Source of the DNA: Amphritea sp.
GTDB lineage: Bacteria; Pseudomonadota; Gammaproteobacteria; Pseudomonadales; Balneatricaceae
Direction: 5' to 3'
Length of the DNA: 5,972 nt
NCBI GenBank assembly: GCA_018067325.1
Contig: JAGPUU010000171.1
Coordinates: forward strand, 1-5,972
The notes under the pieces were generated by a model that was not told the DNA's origin, did not search any database, and saw only the letters and a list, made by a program, of their open reading frames with translations. Below, piece after piece: positions 1-5,544 of the stretch; the stretch's first letter is position 1; each line of letters starts with the position of its first letter. The position numbers and the translations under genes are program-made.

Positions 1-140
1 TTATCGTTAAACATCTGATAGATGCCGGGTCTGCGGGTTAGCCGGGATAGAAATGCCTTACTATCGAAACCGGTTAAGGCGTCTTGCGTATCCTGCTGAT
101 GCAGTTCAGTCAGAGAGCTGTTGTCTGAGGTATCATTCAT
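1..140 (-). CDS. uvrC: UvrABC excinuclease subunit C, N-terminal fragment (runs off left edge)
   Basis: UvrC makes the two incisions beside DNA lesions in nucleotide excision repair, acting in the cytoplasm with UvrB. Only the first 46 codons are present. The reading starts MNDTSDNSSL and reaches FLSRLTRRPGIYQMFND at about residues 30-46. This matches the start of the GIY-YIG nuclease domain, where the family has a phenylalanine-leucine pair, then RPG-[VI]-Y-x-M. The catalytic GIY-YIG residues lie mostly beyond the window. ATG at 140 is chosen because an in-frame TAG sits three codons upstream. The Shine-Dalgarno is poor: only AGG, three bases from the ATG. The start lies 25 bases after the stop of the upstream 104-residue gene on the same strand, so co-transcription and perhaps translational coupling are likely (inference). 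The family call is firm despite the short fragment. Confidence 0.88.
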   Translation of the reverse strand, partial: MNDTSDNSSLTELHQQDTQDALTGFDSKAFLSRLTRRPGIYQMFND

Positions 141-165
141 CGGCCTATTCTAACTGCGCTCTATT

Positions 166-480
166 CTAGACCTCAAGGATATTCAATAACTTATTAGCGT
201 CCATGTGAATATGAGTCGCATCTTTATGAATAACCTCCAGTTGTTTCCGAGTCGTATCTGAGATACCTGCCCCCCGGGATAAACTAACCTCAAGAAAGAC
301 ACTGATTTCAGCATAGTAGTAAAGCCTGGCATTAAAGCTCTGAGCGCGCTTCAGTTTAGTCAGCGCTATCTGAGCTCCATTAAGCAAAATAGTATTAATA
401 TCCGACTCGCCCATCATAGGATGGCGATCCTGTTCGTTTAGTGGAACTTTGAATTCTGTAGGACGGTTTTTTAGAGCCAT
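166..480 (-). CDS. hypothetical 104-residue protein upstream of uvrC
   Basis: I do not recognise this protein. It is soluble, with no signal peptide and no hydrophobic membrane segment. The first 25 residues are polar and rich in proline and charge. The rest looks mainly helical: about residues 28-68 (ILLNGAQIALTKLKRAQ, then an aromatic YYY at 54-56) and 75-103 (a polar helix with several His, Asp and Lys). There are no cysteines and no metal or catalytic motif I can name. The gene is probably real: the ATG has an AGGA Shine-Dalgarno six bases upstream (487-490), the frame is open for 104 codons, and it sits neatly between uvrC and a divergent gene. Same strand and 25-base spacing suggest an operon with uvrC, which makes a role in DNA repair or stress conceivable, but that is only guilt by association. 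Confidence 0.7.
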   Translation of the reverse strand: MALKNRPTEFKVPLNEQDRHPMMGESDINTILLNGAQIALTKLKRAQSFNARLYYYAEISVFLEVSLSRGAGISDTTRKQLEVIHKDATHIHMDANKLLNILEV

Positions 481-556
481 GAGACATCCTGGTAAAAGTA
501 GAGTAAAGTGAAAATCATTGTATTACTGTATGAGCTTTTCGCGTTAATGTGAACCT

Positions 557-1513
557 ATGCTTTATGCGCAGAATGATATGACCAGACCGTCTGAGCTTCG
601 CTCTGATTATCCTCTGGAGTCAGGCACAATCTACCAACAGGAGATCGTCCGCGATCTGTTTTGGCTCATACACAGCCCTTCATTAATGGAACTACCCAAT
701 CACCTTTCTGTTGACTGGTTGTTCGACACCCCTGAAATTGAACAACAGTTGGCGCTACTTGATAAAAATCCAGAACAGTTACTCAGCAAGTTACGCCAGC
801 AAGCACGCTTTAGACTAGGGTATTACTTCGAAGATTTAGTAAGACTTTATCTTAAGTTATTTATGCATCCCACTGATATTAAATGCAATATACAAGTATC
901 TAGAGATAAGACTACCGTTGGTGAATATGACTTTCTAATGGCGATGCAGGATGGCATTAAAATCCACCTGGAAGCCGCTGTTAAGTATTACCTCTGCACA
1001 TCGGATGATCCTGATACCTGCCAGCTTAAAGACTTTATTGGCCCTAATCGCTCTGACAGACTGGACCGTAAATGGCAACGCCTAACGACGCATCAGATCA
1101 ATCTGTCTAACACTGATGCGGGAAAAAACCAGGCGATAGCATTAGATCTGCTACCGGACCGCCACTCTATATTGTTGCGAGGCTTTCTGTTTTACCCACA
1201 TAAACAGTGGCAACAATACCGGGCACCCACACCGATCAGTCAGAACCATTTGCGAGGGTGGTGGATTCGTACAGCTGAGCTTGAAAAGCTTAATCAGGAT
1301 AGTCGCTACGTCGTTCTGATGAAGCCACGCTGGTTGGCGATGGCTCAATGCTGCTTTCAGGAAACCATCTCATTTTCAGAGCTGATTAAGACCACCGATA
1401 GCATTACTACTCCCCTTTTAATTGCCCGGCTTGAATTCGATGCAGGCAAGAAATTATGGCTGGAGGTTGATCGTGGCTTTACTGTTCCAGACAACTGGAA
1501 CTTGCAGGCATAA
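557..1513 (+). CDS. DUF1853 family protein
   Basis: This 318-residue cytoplasmic protein belongs to the uncharacterised DUF1853 family. I base this on recognised family stretches: LGYYFEDLV near 88-95, HLEAAVKYYL at 137-146, FIGPNRSDRLDRKWQRL at 160-176, and a tryptophan-rich HLRGWW at 231-236 followed by a K-P-R-W-L motif at 256-260. Its function is unknown. Several acidic and lysine residues (E92 in a helix, E123 and D125 in GEYDF, E139 and K143) are laid out rather like a PD-(D/E)XK nuclease core, though the E-to-K spacing is three residues rather than the usual one; this is inference. No signal peptide or membrane segment is visible. The start is uncertain: ATG 557 and ATG 578 (codon 8) both lack a good Shine-Dalgarno. 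It is divergent from the uvrC-side genes, and a strong hairpin terminator begins at its stop codon, so it appears monocistronic. Confidence 0.85.
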   Translation: MLYAQNDMTRPSELRSDYPLESGTIYQQEIVRDLFWLIHSPSLMELPNHLSVDWLFDTPEIEQQLALLDKNPEQLLSKLRQQARFRLGYYFEDLVRLYLKLFMHPTDIKCNIQVSRDKTTVGEYDFLMAMQDGIKIHLEAAVKYYLCTSDDPDTCQLKDFIGPNRSDRLDRKWQRLTTHQINLSNTDAGKNQAIALDLLPDRHSILLRGFLFYPHKQWQQYRAPTPISQNHLRGWWIRTAELEKLNQDSRYVVLMKPRWLAMAQCCFQETISFSELIKTTDSITTPLLIARLEFDAGKKLWLEVDRGFTVPDNWNLQA

Positions 1514-1539
1514 AAAAAGCAGCCCGAGGCTGCTTTTTT
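1513..1539. terminator. bidirectional intrinsic terminator
   Basis: A GCAGCC/GGCTGC stem (1519-1524 with 1528-1533) with a three-base CGA loop is flanked by an A run on the left and a T run on the right. The flanks extend the pairing and supply a U tract in both directions. It starts inside the stop codon of the DUF1853 gene and lies 15 bases past the stop of the convergent 47-codon gene, so it can end both transcripts. Confidence 0.9.
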
Positions 1540-1554
1540 ATTAATTCGAATCTA

Positions 1555-1698
1555 TTAATCAGCGCGCTGAGATGCTTTAGCTGCATCTTTGGCAATGCAC
1601 TTACGCAGGTAATGTAGTGCAACAAAGCTACCCACTACCATTATTGCAACGAGCGCTACGCTTGGTGCAAAGGAGATCATCGTATACTTATCGGCCAT
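1555..1698 (-). CDS. small single-pass membrane protein, 47 residues
   Basis: This short gene encodes a 47-residue peptide that starts MADKYTMISF. It has one hydrophobic span at about residues 10-31 (rich in Val, Ala, Ile and Leu, ending HYL) followed by a basic tail beginning RKCIAKD. The positive charge after the span suggests an inner-membrane protein with its C terminus in the cytoplasm. I cannot name the family; it does not look like CydX or another small subunit I know. Support for a real gene: ATG at 1698 preceded by GAGGA (1706-1710) at seven bases, a TTGTAC-16-TATAAT promoter further upstream, and a terminator 15 bases after the TAA. Codon positions look protein-like throughout. It forms its own small unit between the convergent DUF1853 gene and the same-strand dehydrogenase gene. 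One cysteine, C34, lies just after the span. Confidence 0.75.
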   Translation of the reverse strand: MADKYTMISFAPSVALVAIMVVGSFVALHYLRKCIAKDAAKASQRAD

Positions 1699-1717
1699 AG
1701 AACTGTCCTCATTCGTC

Positions 1718-1737
1718 TCCGTAATATTAAATACGGA
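1718..1737 (-). other. small hairpin in 5' leader of the 47-residue gene
   Basis: TCCGTA (1718-1723) and TACGGA (1732-1737) form a perfect six-base inverted repeat around an AT-rich eight-base loop. It lies just upstream of the GAGGA ribosome binding site of the small membrane-protein gene and inside its predicted leader of about 70 bases. It could affect mRNA stability or ribosome access, but six base pairs can occur by chance. Confidence 0.3.
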
Positions 1738-1777
1738 TGTTTTATGTGGTTTTTATCATAATTAGTTATAAGGCGCG

Positions 1778-1805
1778 ATTATAGAGCATCCACCCTCAGG
1801 TACAA
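1778..1805 (-). promoter_or_regulatory. sigma70-type promoter for the 47-residue gene
   Basis: On the minus strand there is a perfect TATAAT (plus-strand 1778-1783) preceded after 16 bases by TTGTAC (plus-strand 1800-1805), which keeps the important TTG of the -35 box. Transcription would start near 1771 and leave a leader of about 70 bases before the small membrane-protein ATG at 1698. This is the best promoter match I see in the window. Confidence 0.6.
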
Positions 1806-1833
1806 TAGCCCTAAAGGCGTATTACAGAGTTTT

Positions 1834-1863
1834 GAGCGAACGGCACACTCATGCCGCTCGTTC
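1834..1863 (-). other. hairpin after the dehydrogenase gene, possible weak terminator
   Basis: Arms at 1837-1845 and 1852-1860 enclose a six-base loop. As minus-strand RNA all nine pairs form, one of them a G-U wobble, and further partial pairing extends to 1834/1863. The hairpin begins ten bases after the dehydrogenase stop codon, where a terminator would be expected. It lacks a U tract on either strand, so it is not a canonical intrinsic terminator. It may instead protect the 3' end of the message or act with Rho. Confidence 0.4.
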
Positions 1864-1873
1864 GATTAGACGA

Positions 1874-2737
1874 CTACTGCTCCAGCCGTTTAACCAGACT
1901 GGAAGTATCCCAACGATTGCCACCCAGCTTCTGAACTTCTGCATAAAACTGATCAACCAGTGCTGTAACGGGTAACTGAGCACCGTTACTACGGGCTTCA
2001 TCAAGGGTTATATTCAGATCCTTACGCATCCAGTCCACGGCGAAACCAAAATCAAACTGGTCATCTATCATTGTCTGATGGCGATTAACCATCTGCCAAG
2101 AACCAGCCGCACCATGCTGAATCACATCAAACACTTCAGACGCGTCAAGTCCCGCCTGCTTGGCAAAATGCACGCCTTCAGCAAGCCCCTGCACCAAGCC
2201 AGCAATACAGATCTGATTAACCATTTTTGCCAGCTGACCACTACCGGCAGGCCCTAGTAATTTTGCAGACTTCGCATAGCAATCAATAACAGGTGCAATA
2301 GTATTGTAGGCCGGCTCTTGGCCACCAATCATAATGCTCAGAACGCCGTTCTCTGCCCCTGCCTGGCCTCCGGAAACCGGTGCATCAAGAAATTCAAATC
2401 CCTGCTCAGAGGCAATTTCTGCCAGTTCCCGAGCTACTTTTGCAGAGGCCGTTGTGTGATCAACTAATACAGCGCCCTGTGCCATACCGCTGTATACACC
2501 TTGTGTTCCAGTCACGACCTGACGAAGGTCTTCATCATTACCTACACAAGTAAAAACAATCTCTGCATCACGCGCGGCTTCCGCCGGAGTCGCAGCACTA
2601 CACCCTTTATGTTGCTGACACCACTGATCAGCTTTTGCAGCTGTGCGGTTATAGACGGTTACTTCGTGTCCAGCTTGCGCCAGGTGGCCTGCCATTGGAT
2701 AGCCCATTACGCCCAGACCGATAAATGCAACTTTCAT
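1874..2737 (-). CDS. beta-hydroxyacid dehydrogenase family NAD(P)-dependent oxidoreductase (3-hydroxyisobutyrate dehydrogenase / glyoxylate reductase-like)
   Basis: This 287-residue cytoplasmic enzyme reversibly oxidises a beta-hydroxyacid to its semialdehyde or reduces a matching small oxoacid. The N-terminal Rossmann domain carries G7-L-G9-V-M-G12 and, after the second strand, N30-R31-T32. An arginine there is typical of NADPH-preferring glyoxylate/succinic-semialdehyde reductases, so NADPH use is likely (inference). The substrate motif DAPVSGG is at 118-124, the catalytic lysine is K171 in GQLAKMVNQ, and the C-terminal helical domain has the conserved K239-D240-L. The length is normal for the family. 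ATG 2737 has an AGGA about six bases upstream. Possible substrates include 3-hydroxyisobutyrate, tartronate semialdehyde, glyoxylate or succinic semialdehyde; sequence alone does not decide. It is divergent from the TlpA-like gene across 91 bases and is probably transcribed alone. Confidence 0.9.
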   Translation of the reverse strand: MKVAFIGLGVMGYPMAGHLAQAGHEVTVYNRTAAKADQWCQQHKGCSAATPAEAARDAEIVFTCVGNDEDLRQVVTGTQGVYSGMAQGAVLVDHTTASAKVARELAEIASEQGFEFLDAPVSGGQAGAENGVLSIMIGGQEPAYNTIAPVIDCYAKSAKLLGPAGSGQLAKMVNQICIAGLVQGLAEGVHFAKQAGLDASEVFDVIQHGAAGSWQMVNRHQTMIDDQFDFGFAVDWMRKDLNITLDEARSNGAQLPVTALVDQFYAEVQKLGGNRWDTSSLVKRLEQ

Positions 2738-2784
2738 ACTTTTCCTACTCCACCCAGAGGCTGACTGTTGTTATCATCAGAGTA

Positions 2785-2805
2785 TTCTATGCTATGAGTA
2801 TAGAA
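2785..2805. promoter_or_regulatory. inverted repeat in the divergent intergenic region, candidate operator
   Basis: TTCTAT (2785-2790) and ATAGAA (2800-2805) form a perfect six-base inverted repeat with a nine-base spacer. It is centred in the 91-base gap between the divergent dehydrogenase and TlpA-like genes. Its size and place would suit a dimeric regulator acting on both. A minus-strand TATACT, a possible -10 box for the dehydrogenase, overlaps the right arm. No regulator gene is adjacent, and the AT-rich arms could be chance. Confidence 0.3.
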
Positions 2806-2820
2806 ACACCACTATTTTTC

Positions 2821-2824
2821 AGGG
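2821..2824 (+). promoter_or_regulatory. Shine-Dalgarno AGGG bearing on the start of the TlpA-like gene
   Basis: AGGG lies four bases before ATG 2829 and seven bases before the next in-frame ATG at 2832. The seven-base spacing is more usual, so translation may begin at 2832, shortening the signal peptide by one residue. Confidence 0.5.
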
Positions 2825-2828
2825 CCCT

Positions 2829-3359
2829 ATGATGCCATCTAAAACACCTCAGAAAACCATGCGACAATTATGCAGGGCAACGCTATTAATTCTTTTATGC
2901 TCTTTTGTAACCGCAGTGTCAGCAGCAGACAGCTTTTATGACAAGCTTCAGGTGACTGATATAGATGGCAGCAGCGTAGACCTGAATACATATAAAGGCG
3001 GGATTGTGTTGGTTAATTTCTGGGCTACCTGGTGTCCGCCCTGCATTAAAGAGATGCCTTCAATGCAGCGTTTACAACAGCAGTTTGAGCCTGAGAAATT
3101 TCAAATAGTGGCTATCAATATGGGCCAAAGTGCGACAACGGTAGAAAGCTTTCTGATGGAACAAAGCTTTGAATTTGATCTCCCCGTCTACCTTGATGAC
3201 ATGGGGCGCGCCTTTACAGACATGAAAATCCAGGGGATGCCATCCAGTTTTCTGCTAGACACTAACGGCAATCTGATTGAAACCATTGTCGGTGCCCGCG
3301 AGTGGGATCATCCGGGTAATGTCGAGGCGCTCCAAGCGTTGATAGATAAATCTGAATAA
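2829..3359 (+). CDS. TlpA/ResA-family thiol:disulfide oxidoreductase, secreted
   Basis: This 176-residue thioredoxin-fold protein probably works as a thiol reductant in the periplasm. An N-terminal signal peptide is clear: basic residues up to R17, a hydrophobic core LLILLCSFV, and a probable cleavage site after A32 or A33 (AVSAAD). The AhpC/TSA-redoxin-like domain follows. It has NFWATWCPPC at 63-72, giving the W-C69-P-P-C72 active site, then K-E75-M-P, where the glutamate matches the conserved one in ResA. The cis-proline is P138 in GMPSSF, followed by LLDTNGNLI. Length and motif order are typical of TlpA/ResA. There is no lipobox and no membrane anchor apart from the signal. It may serve cytochrome c maturation or another periplasmic disulfide pathway, but no ccm gene is nearby, so its partner is unknown. 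A bidirectional terminator follows, making it a single-gene unit. Confidence 0.9.
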   Translation: MMPSKTPQKTMRQLCRATLLILLCSFVTAVSAADSFYDKLQVTDIDGSSVDLNTYKGGIVLVNFWATWCPPCIKEMPSMQRLQQQFEPEKFQIVAINMGQSATTVESFLMEQSFEFDLPVYLDDMGRAFTDMKIQGMPSSFLLDTNGNLIETIVGAREWDHPGNVEALQALIDKSE

Positions 3360-3394
3360 TTTGTATGTATGGTATACGCAGGTAAATAAAAGAC

Positions 3395-3426
3395 AAAAAA
3401 AGGGGCCTTTATATGGCCCCTTCTTT
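3395..3426. terminator. bidirectional intrinsic terminator between convergent genes
   Basis: GGGGCC (3402-3407) and GGCCCC (3415-3420) form a GC-rich stem with a seven-base loop. It is flanked by seven A residues on the left and TTCTTT on the right. The stop codons of the TlpA-like gene and the convergent aminotransferase gene lie on either side, so it probably ends both transcripts. The A run makes the stronger U tract for leftward transcription. Confidence 0.9.
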
Positions 3427-3444
3427 ATTGCTAAAGATCAGTTC

Positions 3445-4623
3445 TTACTCTGCGTAAAACGCTTCTGCTGCAGGAAGTGCCTGACCCTTTGCAATATCAG
3501 CCCCCATCCCAGATAGCGTATTTTCCAGCGCGCTGAGACAAAGCAGTACATTCTGTTTATTACAGGCAGAACCCATCAAACCGATACGCCATACTTTACC
3601 GGCCAAAGCGCCTAAGCCAGCACCAATCTCTAAGTTGTAGTTAGCTAGCAGCTGACTACGAACTTTCGCTTCATCTATCCCTTCAGGGACGAATACAGAA
3701 TTAAGCTGAGGCAGACGATATGGTTCATCTACCAGGAAGCCAATCCCCATCGCTTCCAGACCTACGCGTAAAGCGTCGTGGTGATGGCGATGACGTGCCC
3801 ATGCATTTTCAAGGCCTTCCTCTTCCAGCATCACCAGAGACTCATGGAACGCATAGAGTGAGTTTACCGGCGCAGTATGGTGATAAGCTCGCTTAGCACC
3901 GCCACCCCAATATCCCATAACCAACTTCTGATCCAGGAACCAGCTCGGTGTTTTTGATTGACGCTTTTCAATCGCCTCAACTGCACGCTCACTAAAGCTA
4001 ATTGGAGAGATGCCCGGAGGACAGGACAAACACTTCTGTGTGCCCGAATAAACAGCATCGATACCCCAGCCAGCAACATCCAACTCTGAACCACCCAGAG
4101 AGGTCACCGCATCAACAATAGATAGCGCGTCGTTGTCTCGTGCTATCTGACATAAACGCTTGGCATCAGACAGTACACCGGTTGAGGTTTCAGCGTGAAC
4201 AAATGCCAATATTTTAACATCGCTATTGGCAGCAAAAGCGGATTCAACCTTAGCCGGATCAACCGGCTTGCCCCACTCATCCTCAACCATGATAGCGATG
4301 CCACCGAAGCGCTCAACGTTCTCTTTCATCCGACCGCCGAATACACCGTTCTGACAAACAATAACCTTATCACCGGGCTCAACCAGATTTACAAAGCAGG
4401 CTTCCATGCCGGCAGAGCCAGGAGCAGAGATAGGCATAGTCAGAGGGCTATCAGTTTTAAATGCATACTGCAGCATCTGCTTGACCTCATCCATCATACG
4501 GATGAATTCAGGATCAAGGTGACCAATAGTTGGGCGGGCCATTGCTGCAAGAACGCGAGGGCTGACATCTGAAGGACCTGGCCCCATCAGGGTGCGCAGC
4601 GGTGGATAGAAAGATTTTGTCAT
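3445..4623 (-). CDS. class V aminotransferase, alanine/serine-glyoxylate aminotransferase type
   Basis: This PLP enzyme of 392 residues resembles human alanine-glyoxylate aminotransferase along its length. It most likely moves an amino group from alanine or serine to glyoxylate, giving glycine and pyruvate or hydroxypyruvate. Visible features are MGPGPS at 13-18, the PLP-phosphate loop SAPGSAGMEA at 66-75, HAETSTG at 143-149, the PLP-binding aspartate D171 in VDAVTSLGG, the Schiff-base lysine K197 in YSGTQKCL, YHHTAPV at 247-253 facing the active site, and the carboxylate-binding R346 in WRIGLMG. Length is normal for the family. ATG 4623 has only a weak purine stretch upstream. It lies 60 bases downstream of mtnN on the same strand, so they may be co-transcribed. 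A ureidoglycine-glyoxylate aminotransferase (PucG type) is an alternative, but no purine-catabolism genes are present. I give no symbol because the amino donor is unsettled. Confidence 0.9.
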   Translation of the reverse strand: MTKSFYPPLRTLMGPGPSDVSPRVLAAMARPTIGHLDPEFIRMMDEVKQMLQYAFKTDSPLTMPISAPGSAGMEACFVNLVEPGDKVIVCQNGVFGGRMKENVERFGGIAIMVEDEWGKPVDPAKVESAFAANSDVKILAFVHAETSTGVLSDAKRLCQIARDNDALSIVDAVTSLGGSELDVAGWGIDAVYSGTQKCLSCPPGISPISFSERAVEAIEKRQSKTPSWFLDQKLVMGYWGGGAKRAYHHTAPVNSLYAFHESLVMLEEEGLENAWARHRHHHDALRVGLEAMGIGFLVDEPYRLPQLNSVFVPEGIDEAKVRSQLLANYNLEIGAGLGALAGKVWRIGLMGSACNKQNVLLCLSALENTLSGMGADIAKGQALPAAEAFYAE

Positions 4624-4648
4624 TTTCCGTTGCTCTTTATCGTTATTT

Positions 4649-4682
4649 TAAATATTAATTATGCGGAGTTTAGCGATATTTA
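4649..4682. repeat. AT-rich inverted repeat between mtnN and the aminotransferase gene
   Basis: TAAATAT (4649-4655) and ATATTTA (4676-4682) are a perfect seven-base inverted repeat 20 bases apart, filling most of the 60-base gap. An AT-only stem would be weak in RNA and has no U tract, so it is not a convincing terminator. It might be a protein-binding site or chance. Confidence 0.25.
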
Positions 4683-4683
4683 A

Positions 4684-5442
4684 TTATGCCGTTTCATCAG
4701 CAATCGTCTGTACGATCGCCATCACCATCTCTGCAGAATGCTTCGCTGCAACTACCAGAAACTGCTCAAATGACAGATTGGATTCTTTGCCTGCTATATC
4801 CGACAGAGAGCGGATCACAATAAAGGGGATATCAAACTGATGACAGGTCTGAGCAATAGCCGCCGCTTCCATCTCAACCGCTTTCATAGTCGGGAAATGT
4901 TCACGGGTTTTTGCTACCCGCTCAGGGCAATTCATAAAGGAATCACCGGTGGCGATCAGTCCCTGGACGGTTTTAATACCTTCCATGCGTGAGATACAAC
5001 GCTGGGCGACATCCGCCAGAAAATTATCGGGAATAAAGGCGGCAGGCAAACCAGGAAGCTGACCATGCTCATAGCCAAAGATAGTGACATCAACATCGTG
5101 ATGGCGTACTTCAGTCGAGATAACAACGTCCCCTACTTCCAGCTCTTCTGAGAAGCCTCCAGCGGACCCGGTGTTAATCACACAAGTAGGTTGGAACTCT
5201 TGCAGCATTAGCGTAGTGCCAATAGCGGCATTCACTTTACCTATACCAGACTTGAGCAATACCACCTCAATACCATGCATAGATCCGGTATAAAGACTGT
5301 AACCGGCGATGGTATATTCCTGTCGCCCCTCCAGAGTTTCCTTCAGCAGTTCGACCTCTTCATCCATGGCGCCGATAATACCAATTTTAAGCTGATTAGA
5401 CTGAGCCTTGAGCCGCTCAGAAAAGGAGATGTTGTTGATCAT
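4684..5442 (-). CDS. mtnN: 5'-methylthioadenosine/S-adenosylhomocysteine nucleosidase
   Basis: MtnN hydrolyses methylthioadenosine and S-adenosylhomocysteine to adenine plus the thioribose compound. This feeds methionine salvage and removes inhibitors of methyltransferases; it acts in the cytoplasm as a dimer. With the start at 5442 the protein has 252 residues. LKIGIIGAMDEEV at 18-30 gives catalytic E29 (E. coli E12). NTGSAGGF is at 90-97, VEMEAAAIA at 189-197 gives catalytic E192 (E. coli E174), and RSLSDIAG at 211-218 gives D215 (E. coli D197). E. coli MtnN begins at the KIGIIGAM strand with 232 residues, so this protein has about 17 extra N-terminal residues. No ATG occurs nearer the core. 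ATG 5442 has GGA ten bases upstream; ATG 5457 is possible but has no clear ribosome site. The open frame reaches back to a TTG at 5532, which I reject. It lies downstream of a thioredoxin-fold gene on the same strand. Confidence 0.92.
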   Translation of the reverse strand: MINNISFSERLKAQSNQLKIGIIGAMDEEVELLKETLEGRQEYTIAGYSLYTGSMHGIEVVLLKSGIGKVNAAIGTTLMLQEFQPTCVINTGSAGGFSEELEVGDVVISTEVRHHDVDVTIFGYEHGQLPGLPAAFIPDNFLADVAQRCISRMEGIKTVQGLIATGDSFMNCPERVAKTREHFPTMKAVEMEAAAIAQTCHQFDIPFIVIRSLSDIAGKESNLSFEQFLVVAAKHSAEMVMAIVQTIADETA

Positions 5443-5544
5443 CCGGGGTGATTCCATCACTAAATAATATAAAGAGGTAAGGATACGCAATTTGTACGGT
5501 TGGACAATAGACCAAAAGCAGAAAACCGACAATATGGACGAATA

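Noticed and set aside
1151..1348. 65-codon minus-strand open frame inside the DUF1853 gene
   Set aside because: It is wholly within a longer recognised gene on the other strand, its product resembles nothing, and no ribosome site stands out.
2501..2764. 87-codon plus-strand open frame antisense to the dehydrogenase start
   Set aside because: It overlaps the N-terminal Rossmann coding region almost entirely, and its product has no recognisable features.
3864..4094. 76-codon minus-strand open frame within the aminotransferase gene in another frame
   Set aside because: The aminotransferase frame carries the PLP motifs across this stretch, so this is a shadow frame.
4195..4572. 125-codon plus-strand open frame antisense to the aminotransferase
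   Set aside because: It is long, but it lies opposite a well-conserved enzyme segment and its product matches no family I know. It is best explained as an antisense shadow.
4624..4683. Possible promoter for the aminotransferase with a CATAAT -10 box
   Set aside because: No acceptable -35 box is found at the right distance. The short gap fits co-transcription with mtnN equally well.
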